DNA of 64,000 nt from Macrotis lagotis (taxonomy: Eukaryota > Chordata > Mammalia > Peramelemorphia > Peramelidae), in contig NC_133666.1 in the NCBI RefSeq assembly GCF_037893015.1, positions 655,366,869-655,430,868 on the forward strand, written 5' to 3'. Each line of letters opens with the position of its first letter. Positions within the stretch are counted from its first letter, which is position 1. The notes under the pieces were generated by a model, which was not told the origin of the DNA, did no database searches, and was given only the letters and a program-made list of their open reading frames with translations. Positions 10,401 through 19,669 of this stretch are shown in pieces. The position numbers and the translations under genes were made by a program.

Positions 10401-13400
10401 ATGGTCAGGTCTTCTGTGTTGGTTAGAAGCAGGCCCACATTGCAGTTGTACCCATCCTATACTCTTATCTCTTGAAAAATGTTTTCATTAAGGCATGTTG
10501 AGAATTTCCCAGTCTTTATAAACTAGACGATGCCTATGGTCCCTTCTAACTCCAAGTCTTTGATCCTTTGGGCAATAGGAGTGAATTCATAAGAGCCATA
10601 CCTCACAACTCCTTGTTGTGTACCTATTCTACTGTTAATAGGGAAGGCCATTTGGAAATCCAGTTATAAAATCAGAGGGTGCTTGATGTATGTGGAATCA
10701 GAGCAGAGGGCCCTGCATATTCTCAGAGAAACTTCTTTGAGTCTTCTATTTTTCTAGGAGAATTTCTCCCTAAATAACTGATCCTGGCCACCTAGATTCT
10801 GAATGAATTCTTCTCAGGATAGCATCAGAGAGGCAGGGACATGCCCTCTTCCTGTTTGGCCTCCCTTTTCTAGACTGCATGCAGATCTCACCCCCACCCC
10901 CCCACCCCTGCTAAGGGACGTTTCCTCCAGCATTCTTTCCTTAGATCTAAAGAGATACCCGGTTTTCTTAGTTTTTGGAGACTGATCTAAATAAATTTTA
11001 ATTTGTTAATCCCCCCAAAAATATTGCCCCATATTACAGTACATAAAGGAGACCACAACCTAGTTACACTTTACAGTCTCATCAACATCCCAACTCTACA
11101 TTATTTCTTAGCACAGTGGGTTGGGAGTGGGGACCACTGGTATAATAAAACCTCTTTAAAAGGATGTTTCTCCACCTTTCCCTATCTATCCATATTTTCT
11201 GACCATAGAAGACAGTATAGGCTGAATTCCAAGGGAGTGGGAAAGCCCACCCATGATCTTGGATTTCAGATGAGGAAATGATCCCTTTGCTTGTGGCATT
11301 GGTGGTGGAAAGGCTCTGGAAGGTGGGGCTCAAGCGGGCTTCAGCACATACTCCAGGGTTTAGAAGGGCAAAGAGGCAGCATTGGGTGCAGCAAAATGCT
11401 TCCTATCTTTCCTCACATGCAACCAAGTTGCTGAGCCCTGTCCATTTTACTTCCATAAAATTTCTTGTGTCCATCCCCTCCTTTTTTTTTCCAAGGCTGC
11501 CACCCTCATTTGGGCCCTTCTAAGATGGTCTGTTAAGACCAGGAATGTAAGTAGCCTGGCTGGAGTAGGGGGCTCATAAAGGGGGATGGGGAGAGAGGCC
11601 ACAACCCAGGGTGGGGCTTGGGAGGCCAGGCTGCCCAGTTTGTGTGGACATGGCTTCTGGTTCAGTCTGAGGACCGTGCTTAGCCGGGCTTTTTCAACAA
11701 TGAGACATAGAAGCAGGAAGGCCAAGTGGATCCACTCAGCAGCAGCAGTGTTGCTCTGAAACACGGAGTTGTGCAGAAACAATTCCGGAGAGAGAATTAG
11801 CTGCAGCTGCAGGACATAGCAAAAGCCAGCTGTTGTCTTCATCACGCCACCCATTGTTTCTATTGTCAGAGAGACTGGACGCTTTTGCTCTTTTGCCTGA
11901 GCTGTTTGACCTGGAGAGTTGGCAGTGAAGGGAAAGAGCATTGCCTAGTGAAGTCACTGAGTTAACTCTGGAGTGTGCCAGGGAGGTTAGAAAACACAAT
12001 CTTGACCTCTGACCTCCCCTCCCCCTCCTTCCTCTTTTCTCCTTTTCCCTCTCCTCCTTTCTCCCCTTCTCCCCTCCCCTCTCATCTTTTTTCCCCCTTC
12101 TCTCCTTGACTTCTTTCCTTTTCCTTTCTCCCCCTCCTCTTTCCCTCTCCTTTCTCCCCCTCCTCTCTCCCTCTCCTTTCTTCCCTTCTTCCCCTCCTCC
12201 TCTCCTCTCTTCCTCTTCCCACCCCCCTCTTCCCACTCCTTCCATCTGCATCTCTCTGCAGGAGGAAGATGCTATCATCCGCTGGCTGTCTGTCATCAGT
12301 AACCTTGCTGATCAGCTCTATTACCCTTGTGAGCACGTTGCCTGGGCTGCTGATGCCAAGATTATTCACATCAACTCTACCAGGTGGTGGATAATAAGTA
12401 CAGCCCTCTGGGGCCTTTCACTTCTCCTAGGAATTGGACGGTGAGTGAAAGGATTGGATTATTTGCCTGCTCCAATTTGAGTTAATCTTCAGGAGGAAAC
12501 ATGTGACTTTAGTTCAGAGATTGCTCTAATGGCTCCTCCAAACAAAGAAACACTTGAGCTGACAGCCCAAGTGGATGAGGGTGCTGGTGACATATGAGCC
12601 ATGTGAATTAAGAAGCCCTCTTCCTATTGGTCAAGGATGTCCAGGTGCCTGGAGCCAGGCACCGTCATTTGAGCAGGGCTTTAGCTGCAGCCTCTCTTCT
12701 CAGCCTGCTCCTTAGGGAGTTGGTGCGTCCTTGGCCTTCTTTTCTCTATTCATGACGAAATCAGACCTTTCCCTCTCTGACCTCAGGAAGGAGAAATAAT
12801 TCCAGAGAAGCTGGCTGCTCTGGTTGTTTCTAAGGGAGATAAGCTCCTGCAGAAAAATCTCTTATGTCCTACAAAAATGCCTAAATAAGACTATCAGGTG
12901 TTTACTTGTGAATTGAATTCATCCAAAAGCCTTCAAAGCAGCATTTTCCTTGTAAATCTCTTTATGCTAGCAGAGATGCTGAATGCATTTTAAAATTGCT
13001 TGCTGCAGAAAATTAGTGGGAGAAAAGACATTTCTCCTTTCCAGACTTCTGGTATATTAACCATTTAGAAAAGACTCTCTGAAGCATTAATTAAAAATAA
13101 AAGTCTTTGTTTTAATCCTGGAGTAATTTTTATGAATTAACTTGTAGTCTCCCTGGTCCTCCTCAAAGGGTATTACAATAAAAAGACAAAAAAAATATTT
13201 CATAAAGAATATCAAAAGAGTGTCTCAAGAATAGCTCTTCAGCAGTAAAGTAAATATGAAATAACAAGTCTGCTTTGTAAGATGTGCATATGGATGCTTT
13301 TAGTTTCAGGATCTGCCTGTAATCTTTATTTTATTTTACTTTTTTTGCCAGGCAAATGGGGTTAAGTGGCTTGCCCAAGGCCACACAGCTAGGTAATTAT

Positions 13401-16400
13401 TAAGTGTCTGAGACGGGATTTGAACCCAGGTACTCCTGACTCCAGGGCCGGTGCCTTATCCACTGTGCCACCTAGCCTCCCCCTCCTGTAATCTTTAGAG
13501 ATTTATCTTCAATCTTGAAGGCAGAGGATCTTGGTTTAAATCCCAGCACCACTCTTTAAAATCAATAGGACCTTATTCAAGTCATTTCTGTTTTCTGCAT
13601 CCCTCTAAAATGAGGAGTTGGATTAGATGACCTTGCCTTCAGAATCCTTATATCTAAATCCTCTGGTCTTCCCTGCTTCTTTGAGGGATAGAAATGACAG
13701 CCACCTACACACCATGTATGTTTTTCCTAAGATTTTTTTCTGATCTTTTCAGGTCACTGAAGATTATCATGAATCTGAGAAAGAAAATGAAAATTCCTGA
13801 AGGAAAATCTGTTTGGTATGATTTTATCCTCTTTCATATTCTTTCTCTTGTAGGAAAAGGTACTCTTTAATTACATCAACTAATTTTCATTTTAAGGAGG
13901 AGGCAACACAAGAACAACACCATAGTTAGCAGATCAATCTAGTTATCTGAAGGAGAAGTTGATAAAATTACTTTTCCTATTGTGATTACTTCATAATAAG
14001 AAAGAATAGTAAGTCCTGAATTCAGTCATATTATGTTAAACCAGATTTTTTGGCGGGGAAGGGGGAGTACACCTGACATACATTTAAGTTCAATACTTTC
14101 TCCATCACTTTATTTGCCAGTTTCCGTGGTATCATTTTTTTACTCTGAACATTTAACAATCAGCTGAAGTGCTGGTTTTTTAAACTGGCTCAAGCATACC
14201 CCTGCCTGATATTTCCTAAGGATATGACCCTCAGAAGTATGATTATTGGGGTGGCTAGGTGGCGTAGTGGATAAAGCACCGGCCCTGGAATCAGGAGTAC
14301 CTGGGTTCAAATCCCGTCTCAGACACTTAATAATTACCTAGCTGTGTGGCCTTGGGCAAGCCACTTAACCCTGTTTGCCTTGCAAAAACCTAACAAAAAA
14401 AAAGTATGATTATTTTCATTCTAGAGAGCATAGAATGTCACATCTGTAAGAGGTTTTACAAACCATCTAGACCTGGAGCTCTTAACTTTTCTTGTATTCT
14501 GGACCCCTCAGGCAGTCAGTCTGATAAAGCACATGGTGCCCTTCTCAGTATCAGGTTTTTAAATGCACAAAATAATTTTAAGAATTACAAAGGAAATCAA
14601 TTACACTGAAATAGAGTTATCAAAATATTCCTTTAAAAAAATTCATGGACCCCAGGCTAAGAACACCAGATTGAAGAGAAAATTGAGGTTCTCAAAGGGG
14701 AAAATTGAGGCCCAGAAAGGGGAAGGGTCGTCCTCCAGGTTACTGAGCTGCTCTGTTTCTCTCTTTTTTGTTCCCCTCTAAAGTCACAGAACCCAGGATA
14801 CCTAATGAAGAGCCCTGTGGAAGGCCATGTCACTGTGTCAACACTCCAAGTGAAAAAACAGATTGGCCACACTTATGCCTCCAGGTGCCTCTCTGGCAGG
14901 GCCTGGCACATAGCAGCCCAGTGAGGGGGGGTTGTCTTGTACAGAGCTCTGAACTTGGAGCCTCAAATTTTTCCTGTCTATAGGGGGGTTAAAAAGCAGG
15001 GCACCTGACTCTTCTAAGCCTCAATTTCTTCATCTCTGAAATGTTATTGAGGTACTTGCAGGGCTGTTGTAAGGAAAGGGCTATGTAAGCCTTCGGTACC
15101 ACAGAGATGTCAGTGCTATAAATATTTCTTAAATTGAATAGCAGAAGAGACCATGACTAAATGAGGAAATAATGTGAACTCATGTCTTTGTGATCTGTGA
15201 TTTCATCTGTGCCTCCATTGAAGCAGATTGCAATCCCCCCAGTAAACCTGGTAGACAGCCCCTCCTTTGTGCTCTTGAGCCCACTGCCCGGGTCCTCATT
15301 ACCTCTTACTATTGCAGAAGCCTCCACACAGATGTCCACCTCTGACCAGGTCCCTCCCCAGTGGCTCTCTGTGGCCTCTAGAATAAATGACAAACCATGC
15401 TTTATCTTTTGAGACCTGTCATCATCTGACTCGTCTACTTTGACACATTTTTTTACCAGTCTTCTCATTTACATGCTTAGGTCCTGGCTACATTGGCCTT
15501 TTTGTCTTTCTTGCACATGAGATTCCATCTTCCATCTCCACATCTTTGCCTAGGCAATCCTCCCTCCCTGGAATGCTCACCCTTTTCACCCCTGCTCAGC
15601 TCAAGCCTTGTCCCCTTCAGAAATCCTCTCCTGACCCCTCCTGAAATGACTTTGTATCTCTGTCTATAAACATGCTCTTCTTTGTTCTCTGCCCCTTGGA
15701 GTGGAAGTTCGTTTGCTTCTTGAGGTCAGGGCTAGGACAATGCTAGTACATAGGAAGTGCTGAGTAAATGCTTGGTGCATGTTGACTAAGCCTCAGAGAA
15801 TTGCCTTAAGCCCTGAGAAGTCATGTGGCTTCCCCATGGTCACCCAGCTTGTCTTGTGTCCAGTGTGGATCTGAACCTAACTTGCTAACTCCAAGCACTG
15901 ATTATGCTACAATTATATTTGAAATCTATTTGTATAGTGTTTTAAGGATTTACAATGTAATTGCCTCATAATAACCCTCAGAGGTTGGTAGGATAAATAT
16001 TATTCTTGCTGTCACTGATATGCTAGTGTCAGACCTTGGCAAATTCTCCTGACTCCAAGTCTCAGGCTCTTTTCACAATTATCATGCCATCTCTCCAGGT
16101 AGATTGTATTTTCTTTTTAAGAAAATGTACAGAATCACCTTAGAAGGTGAAAGAGTTGAATAACAGAAGACTCGGGTTCTAATTCTGACTCTCTCACTAA
16201 CTTGCTATGTGATTTTGGGGAAATCTGTTAACTTCTCTGTGCCTCAGTTTTCTTATGTATAAAACAAAGAAAGTAATATCTGCCTCAAGCTCTTAACAAT
16301 AGCATTATGGCACCCAAAGAAGATAATTCTTGGGAAAGGATTGTGAAGAGTTAAAAGCCTTATATAAATATAACATATGATCATGTCTGAAAAGACAGGC

Positions 16401-17545
16401 ACATCTTTAGGACTCTGAGGTCTGCAAATGCTTCCTTCACAATAGCTCCATGAGATGAAGTATAGACTGAGCTTCTAAGAGGTAGAGTTATGTGGAACCC
16501 CACAATAAGTATCTAGCTATGCCAACAAAGTTCCTCTACCCCCCCCCCCCCACTCTGCCTGAGGTATGACCTTTGGTCTCCTGGCTCCTGGGCTAGTGCT
16601 CTGGCTACTTCACCATTCTGCCTCCCTAGGGCTGCCTTCAGGACAGAAGCATTTTCTGTTTTGGCTGCCTCAAGACTATCTTTCTCCAGCCCTTAACACA
16701 AGTGGTCTGCAGAGCTACCCTGGACCTGGGTGATGGGTCAGATGAGTACAATTGTGTACTATATGTAGAGCACTGTGGTCAGTTCTGGGAGCCACATTTT
16801 AGAAAGGATTTTAATAAGCTACAGTGTCCAAAGGAGGACAGTCAGGATCAGGAAGAGCCTTGTGATGGGAAGAAGCTACAAATTGGTCAGTTGAAGCTAG
16901 GTGTCAGGAAGAGCTTACTACCCATTAAGAGTGGTCCAAGGGCAGGTAGGTGGCACAGTGGATAGAACACTGGCCCCAGAGTCAGGAGGACCTGAGTTCA
17001 AATGAGGCCTCAGACACTTAATAATTGCTTAGCTGTGTGACCTTGGGCAAGTCACTTAGCCCCTATTGCCTTAAGTAAATAAAAAAAAATTTAAAAGAGT
17101 GGTCCAAAAATAGAGGGACTAATTAATTCCTGTGCCATTTTTGGTCTGGGTTGGATTAGAAGGCTGCTGAGGAGGCTTCTTCAGCTCAGAAATTCTGTGT
17201 TTCTGGGACTCTGTCCCCTTAGTCAACAATGACATAGTGTGCAATCTTAGACATGACTCTTCTGGGGTAAAAAAACAAGCATTTAGTGCCTTTTCTTTTT
17301 CTGTCTCCTACAGTAAATCTTTTAGAAGAGAAAAGAAGCTTATTGAAACTCAGGTGAAGTCAGAAATATTAATTCTTCTCAGCAACTTGGCAGATCTCGC
17401 CAATGCTATCCACTGGTTGCCTCCAGGATTTCTCTGGGCAGGACGATTTCCTCCATGGCTGGTGGGTCTCTTGGGCACTGTATCCTCTCTCATTAGTGTG
17501 TACCAAGCATCTGGGTCTCAATCAGAAAAGTCTGATGACTCTTGA
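2552..17545 (+). CDS. PEX11G: Peroxisomal membrane protein PEX11 gamma, five coding exons
   Basis: PEX11 proteins are peroxisomal membrane proteins that help membranes elongate and divide. Known PEX11 gamma partners include other PEX11 forms and the fission adaptors. Joining 2552-2611, 5151-5339, 12262-12440, 13753-13815 and 17314-17545 gives 240 residues, close to the 241 I recall for the human protein. The N-terminal block (about residues 10-19, ESYRGRDR) and the internal ones (SQLSHCR-type, LADQLYYPCEHVAWAADA, LSNLADLANAIHWLP) match the family. Hydrophobic segments lie at about 125-142 (after STRWW) and 203-227 (FLWAGRFPPWLVGLLG onward), and the tail is short and polar. The start has a good Kozak context (ACCATGG). 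All introns are GT-AG and the phases agree. Introns are 2.5, 6.9, 1.3 and 3.5 kb. I see no break, so the gene looks functional. Confidence 0.96.
3076..3235 (+). mobile_element. tRNA-derived marsupial SINE with (TAA)n tail
   Basis: Head GGGGCAACTAGGTGGTGCAG, body with GACCTGGGTTCAAATGAGG, and tail TGCCTTGCAAAAATAA running into about a dozen TAA units (about 3188-3228). The segment between the AATAATGACCTAG block and the tail is shortened. Confidence 0.85.
3270..3945 (+). repeat. Cluster of old MIR-like SINE pieces
   Basis: One + piece at about 3520-3655 has GGGCCTCAATTTCCTCATCT followed by TCTATGATCCTATGA. A second SINE-like tail at about 3815-3945 has CATTGGTAGAGGGTACTCAC and resembles 6903-7130. 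From 3946 to 5100 intron 1 is AT-rich with nothing I can name. Confidence 0.5.
5151..5339 (+). CDS. PEX11G: PEX11G exon 2
   Basis: Encodes residues 21-83 (IRTLGYGCQL to QYGLGAK), 63 whole codons. The acceptor is TTTGCTACAG and the donor GTAACC. It carries the conserved STQLSHCRTVLRLFDDLAM stretch of the PEX11 domain. Confidence 0.96.
5640..5805 (+). repeat. MIR-type CORE-SINE
   Basis: Contains GACCTTGGGCAAGTGACTAC, GCCTCAGTTTTCTCATATG and TTAGATGATCTATGAGGGTC, the MIR order on the + strand. It lies 300 bases into intron 2 of PEX11G. Confidence 0.7.
6074..6289 (+). repeat. Inverted duplication A, left arm
   Basis: The core 6112-6289 equals the reverse complement of 8221-8398 over 178 bases with no gaps and five differences by eye (about 97%). 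Weaker pairing extends to 6074, with one short gap. The matching sequence at 8.2 kb sits in a natural MIR context, so this arm is probably the derived copy. Confidence 0.85.
6903..7130 (+). repeat. MIR/CORE-SINE related element
   Basis: Has GTGTGACTTTGGGCAAGTCA followed by a tail with TGTGTTGGTAGAGAGA and AGAGTTCCCTGTGATCACAT. The same tail type occurs at 3815-3945. Old copy. Confidence 0.55.
7468..7496. repeat. (GT)n microsatellite
   Basis: About 14 uninterrupted GT units within intron 2 of PEX11G. Confidence 0.95.
7668..7825 (+). mobile_element. tRNA-derived marsupial SINE
   Basis: Head GGGGTGGCTAGGTGGCGCAG, full body and A-rich tail. It belongs to the subtype with CACCGGCCCTGGAGTCAG and GTGGCCTTGGGCAAGCCAC, which recurs at 14248, 28546 and 56159. 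Confidence 0.9.
7875..7962 (-). repeat. Inverted duplication B, left arm
   Basis: These 88 bases match the reverse complement of 9703-9790 without gaps and with about three differences. The arm abuts unrelated sequence on both sides, while the partner continues smoothly in an old repeat. This arm is therefore probably the derived copy. Confidence 0.85.
8221..8428 (-). repeat. Inverted duplication A, right arm
   Basis: Partner of 6074-6289. Here the sequence runs on from a + strand MIR (TTGGACTAGATAGCTCAGAG, CCTATGATCC), which argues that this is the source copy. Its right end runs into the head of the SINE fragment at 8393. Confidence 0.85.
8393..8515 (+). mobile_element. tRNA-derived SINE, internally shortened
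   Basis: Head GGGGGCAGCTAGGTC joins directly to AGCTCAAATCCAGCTTCAG and the normal 3' part ending in CTATTGCCTTGCAAAC. About 40 bases of the usual body are missing. Confidence 0.75.
8866..8950 (+). mobile_element. hAT-type MITE, left fragment
   Basis: TTCTTAATCTGTAGTCCCTGA followed by TTTGATAACTGAATTTCAG matches the left part of the elements at 9803 and 14470. No right end found. Confidence 0.45.
9540..9702 (+). repeat. Ancient interspersed repeat
   Basis: TTCAACAAGCACTTATTTAA and GGGCACTATGTTAGCTACTT form a pattern that recurs near 18730, 19200, 27780 and 32450. It is an old mammalian repeat that I cannot name precisely. Confidence 0.45.
9703..9790 (+). repeat. Inverted duplication B, right arm
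   Basis: Partner of 7875-7962 and probably the source copy, since it continues the old repeat at 9540-9702. It ends about a dozen bases before a hAT-type MITE. Confidence 0.85.
9803..10195 (+). mobile_element. hAT-type MITE split by a SINE
   Basis: Starts AGGGTTTTTAACCTTTTGG and ends AACAGTTAAGACCCCTT, imperfect terminal inverted repeats of the kind seen in the non-autonomous hAT family with the TTAAGAACC end. It is interrupted by the SINE at 9942-10121. No transposase is present. Confidence 0.6.
9942..10121 (+). mobile_element. tRNA-derived SINE with 14-bp TSD
   Basis: Head GGGGCGGCTAGGTGGTGTAG, A/AAAAG-rich tail. The TSD GAAAAGGGGATCCA occurs at 9928-9941 and 10122-10135. It inserted into the hAT-type MITE. 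Confidence 0.92.
10200..10425 (+). repeat. Ancient interspersed repeat
   Basis: GAATCTTGAATGGCAGTCAA and GAAGTGATATGGTCAGGTCT resemble old L2-associated repeat text also seen around 20760 and 22440. Sequence from 10430 to 11690 has short MIR traces (about 10490-10570), a CT/C-rich patch near 10890 and no exon that I can support. Confidence 0.4.
11690..12000. other. Non-repetitive intron-2 segment before the pyrimidine tract
   Basis: No SINE or LINE signature is visible. It contains CAGCAGCAGCAG and AGCTGCAGCTGCAG E-box-like palindromes. The minus-strand open frame over 11447-11941 has no recognisable domain, so I do not call a gene. Confidence 0.35.
12011..12260 (+). repeat. Long polypyrimidine tract abutting exon 3
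   Basis: About 250 bases are almost entirely C and T on the + strand, with only scattered A or G, built from CTCCTTTCTCCCC-like units. It ends in CTCTCTGCAG at the exon 3 acceptor. Typical acceptor tracts are 10-40 bases. The mirror-like C/T units could allow triplex (H-DNA) formation. Confidence 0.9.
12262..12440 (+). CDS. PEX11G: PEX11G exon 3
   Basis: Encodes residues 84-142 plus two bases of the codon for Arg143. It holds LADQLYYPCEHVAWAADA and the first hydrophobic segment after STRWW. The acceptor CTCTGCAG ends an exceptionally long pyrimidine tract, and the donor is a strong GTGAGT. Confidence 0.96.
12445..13315. other. Repeat-free intron-3 segment, possible regulatory DNA
   Basis: About 870 bases with no recognisable SINE, LINE or LTR, unusual for this window. 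It contains AGATAAG (GATA type), several CAnnTG E-boxes, a CTATTGGTC CCAAT-type box and TTGCTGCAG repeats. Function is inferred from absence of repeats and motif content only. Confidence 0.35.
13329..13484 (-). mobile_element. tRNA-derived SINE with 13-bp TSD
   Basis: Antisense full-length copy. TSD CCTGTAATCTTTA at 13316-13328 and 13485-13497. It lies in intron 3 of PEX11G. Confidence 0.92.
13505..13675 (+). repeat. MIR-type CORE-SINE
   Basis: Has GTTTAAATCCCAGCACCACT, TTCAAGTCATTTCTG and GTTGGATTAGATGACCTTGC in MIR order. It ends about 75 bases before exon 4. Confidence 0.65.
13753..13815 (+). CDS. PEX11G: PEX11G exon 4
   Basis: This small 63-base exon completes Arg143, encodes residues 144-163 (SLKIIMNLRKK and onward) and starts the codon for Cys164. 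It is lysine/arginine rich and forms the linker between the two conserved halves. This linker is the least conserved part of the protein and looks shorter than in human. Acceptor is TCTTTTCAG and donor GTATGA. Confidence 0.9.
14248..14401 (+). mobile_element. tRNA-derived SINE with 13-bp TSD
   Basis: Full-length copy with TSD AAGTATGATTATT at 14235-14247 and 14402-14414. Little divergence from the other CACCGGCCCTGG copies, so relatively young. Confidence 0.93.
14470..14672 (+). mobile_element. hAT-type MITE
   Basis: About 200 bases running from GGAGCTCTTAACTTTTCTTG to GGACCCCAGGCTAAGAACAC, with matching terminal inverted repeats and GGACCCCTCAGGCAGTCAG inside. Similar to 9803-10195. Confidence 0.65.
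14985..15140 (+). repeat. MIR 3' part
   Basis: AGCCTCAATTTCTTCATCTC followed by GGGCTGTTGTAAGGAAAGGG and a run toward the usual MIR end. Confidence 0.6.
15190..15790 (+). mobile_element. L2 LINE, 3' part
   Basis: Ordered L2 landmarks are CCAGTGGCTCTCTGTGGCCT, AATCCTCCCTCCCTGGAATG, AATCCTCTCCTGACCCCTCC, GAGGTCAGGGCTAGGAC and a 3' end with AGTGCTGAGTAAATGCTTGG. It is old, with no open frame. Confidence 0.75.
15791..16380. repeat. Three MIR-like pieces
   Basis: Two antisense pieces (about 15800-15910 and 15960-16100, with TCACCCAGCTTGTC and CCTGACTCCAAGTCTCAG) are followed by a + piece (about 16130-16380) with GTGCCTCAGTTTTCTTATG. From 16381 to 16725 there is a poly-C run near 16542-16552 and nothing else clear. 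Confidence 0.55.
16730..17210 (+). mobile_element. L3/CR1 LINE fragment split by a SINE
   Basis: GTCAGTTCTGGGAGCCACAT, AGTGTCCAAAGGAGGACAGT, GGTGTCAGGAAGAGCTTACT and, after the SINE, GTTGGATTAGAAGGCTGC follow the CR1/L3 3' region on the + strand. It ends about 100 bases before PEX11G exon 5. Confidence 0.65.
16940..17094 (+). mobile_element. tRNA-derived SINE with 13-bp TSD
   Basis: Inserted in the L3/CR1 piece. TSD AAGAGTGGTCCAA at 16927-16939 and 17095-17107. Ends in TTGCCTTAAGTAAATAAA rather than GCCTTGCAAAA, the older subtype. Confidence 0.9.
17314..17545 (+). CDS. PEX11G: PEX11G exon 5 and stop
   Basis: Completes Cys164, encodes residues 165-240 and ends in TGA. It includes LLSNLADLANAIHWLP, the AGRFPPWLVGLLG segment that starts the second hydrophobic helix, and the polar tail SGSQSEKSDDS. 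The acceptor is CTCCTACAG. Confidence 0.96.
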
Positions 17546-18670
17546 CATTGATGAATCATTTGAGGAACTCCTGAATGTGACTGAAAATGCTTGATCAAAG
17601 CTGAGGTTATTGGGATAAAAGCTGGACTTTTAATTGCTCAAAATAATAAGATGACTGGGAAACTTAAGAAAGAGATCCAAAAATTGCTGCTGCCTACTGC
17701 AGGGTAAAATAGGGCAAGGGTTAATTTAAAGGTTTAATTTAAAGAAATAAGCTAATGGAAGTATGTGAGGCTGAGGGCTTCTTCAAATAGGACAGAAGTG
17801 AACCATCCTTTGACCTTTTGTTTTGGAAAACTTCATTGGTGTCCTAGTAGATTCAGAGGGATAGTTCAGGCATTGCTACCCATGGAAAACTGTTGTTCAT
17901 AGTCCATGGAGAGGGAAAGTTGGGCACCTGACTAAACAGGTTCTGGCACCCTCAGCTCTCTGGTTGCCCCTTTCCCCCAAACCACAGAACAATGGTTTTT
18001 TTGTTGGTGGAGGATTGTGGAATTGCTATTATTTGTAAGTAAAGGCTAGGACTTCCTCACTGTCCAGGACTTGCTCTGCAGAGAGAGGACCAAACACCAT
18101 CTTCTCCAGGGTAGCTTAAGTTGTAAACCCTGGCAAGCCCTAATGGAGATTTAGCTTTTGTAAGTGGTTGTGCTATTCTACAGGCTACAGGCTTTTTGGG
18201 GACCAGCTGACATTATTATCTGTTGGGCTGTTTTTGCCTTACTTTAGATTTGTTTTTAAATAGTAGCATTTTAGGAATAGCAAGTTAGCGTGGCTGACTG
18301 AAACTCAGTTTCTTCTCACATTTTTGTTAGATAACAGGAAATGTCTCTTTTGCTGACATTTGAAAAACTGAGATGTAGCAGACAGAACCCTGGGCCTGGG
18401 AATTGGGAGACTGGGTCTGTTTTCTAGCCTATAATAATATTTGCTCTGCCCTCTTCCACAAATATAACAAAGATCAAATGAGATGTCTAAAACACCATAC
18501 ATATAATTGTGAGGCAATATTATCCTTGGAGTCTAAAAGCAAATCAATTAGATTTTGTTTTTGAAAATAAAATTTTAAAATATTATGTGCTAATGACAAA
18601 TGAAAGTTTGCTCTGATATACAAGAATCATTTAATATGTATCTCATAATAAAATGGAAACAGAAGAACAA
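17546..18670 (+). other. PEX11G: Probable PEX11G 3' UTR
   Basis: Mostly non-repetitive sequence follows the stop, with a weak MIR trace at about 18370-18520. Candidate poly(A) signals AATAAA lie at 18566-18571 and 18647-18652. No closer AATAAA was seen. The end point is inferred. Confidence 0.5.
18647..18652 (+). terminator. Candidate poly(A) signal for PEX11G
   Basis: AATAAA, the second of two candidates (the other is 18566-18571). Without transcript ends I cannot choose between them. Confidence 0.4.
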
Positions 18671-18719
18671 AGTTTGCCTCGCCTCTCACTATGGTCTGCT
18701 GTTACACACACAAAGATGT

Positions 18720-19620
18720 TGCCACTGTCTAATCAACAAGTACTCATTAATTTGGTTCAATTCAGTAATTATTTCTTAAGCCTTTTAGGTGTCTGGGGAT
18801 TCAAAGGCAAAAAAGAAAACATCATCTCTTCTATGCAAAGCTCATGACTCCAGTTGGAGTAAAGGTCTTAAGATAAGACAAAGTAGAAATTTCATAAGGC
18901 ATTTACAATCTTGCAGGGAGATAAAACAATAAATCTAATTCTGCTTGGGTATGATACATGCACAAGAAGAGTACCATTTGAGGTCAGGTGAGGGTTAAAA
19001 CAAGCATCAGCAAGAAGGTTGTGTTTGTGATAGACCTTGAAGGAAGGACAAGGTGGCGAAAGAGCAGAGTGTGATTGGTGACAGGTATTGTGTTTGGGAG
19101 TAGAAGATGCCTGGGTAAGTTACTCACTAAACATCCATCCTCTCTGCTGAGTGGAAATATCCTACTTATGTTACATTTTTCCTTGTTCAGCTCCATTGAA
19201 TTAGCCTTAAAGTACTTGATAGTGGAGGCCTTGTGCCAAGGACTGAAGATACAAAGAAGGGCAAAAACAGCTCCTGCCCCCAGAGAGTTCCTAAACTAAT
19301 AGAGGAGACTGTGTGAATGTAACTGCACATGGAGGATAACTAGAAGGTCATCTAGTAGGGAAAGGCAGAAGGTTTCCTGGAAGCAATGCAGGGAAACCAA
19401 GGAGGGGAGAGGTCAGAATATTCCCAACTTGGGCAGAGCCAGCCCAAATGCAAACAGACAGCAACCATATGCCAGATTCGGGATACAAAGAAAGGCAGCG
19501 GTCTGTTAGAGGAGATGATCTGCAACCAGTAATGGACAGAGAAGATACTCTGCCTGTATACTGGTCAGGGAGATGGAGGGTCATGTGCAACAGAATAGCC
19601 CAGGTCATTGAATTGTAGAG
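18720..19620. repeat. Old interspersed repeats
   Basis: CAACAAGTACTCATTAATTT, GCCTTGTGCCAAGGACTGAA and CCTGCCCCCAGAGAGTTCCT are pieces of the same ancient repeat class seen at 9540 and 27780. Individual boundaries are unclear, and there is no coding signal. Confidence 0.4.
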
Positions 19621-19669
19621 GATGTGAATGAGAGTCAGAGGTAAGAAGAAAGACTGAAAAGTTATAAAG

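Noticed and set aside
11447-11941. 164-codon minus-strand open frame in PEX11G intron 2
   Set aside because: No recognisable domain and atypical composition. It runs into the complement of the pyrimidine tract region and lacks a supporting promoter.
11736-12369. Long Arg/Glu/Gly-rich minus-strand frames
   Set aside because: They are the translated complement of the C/T tract, and stop codons are rare there for compositional reasons.
16702-16965. 87-codon frame just upstream of exon 5
   Set aside because: It reads through the L3/CR1 fragment into a SINE, with no splice signal tying it to PEX11G.
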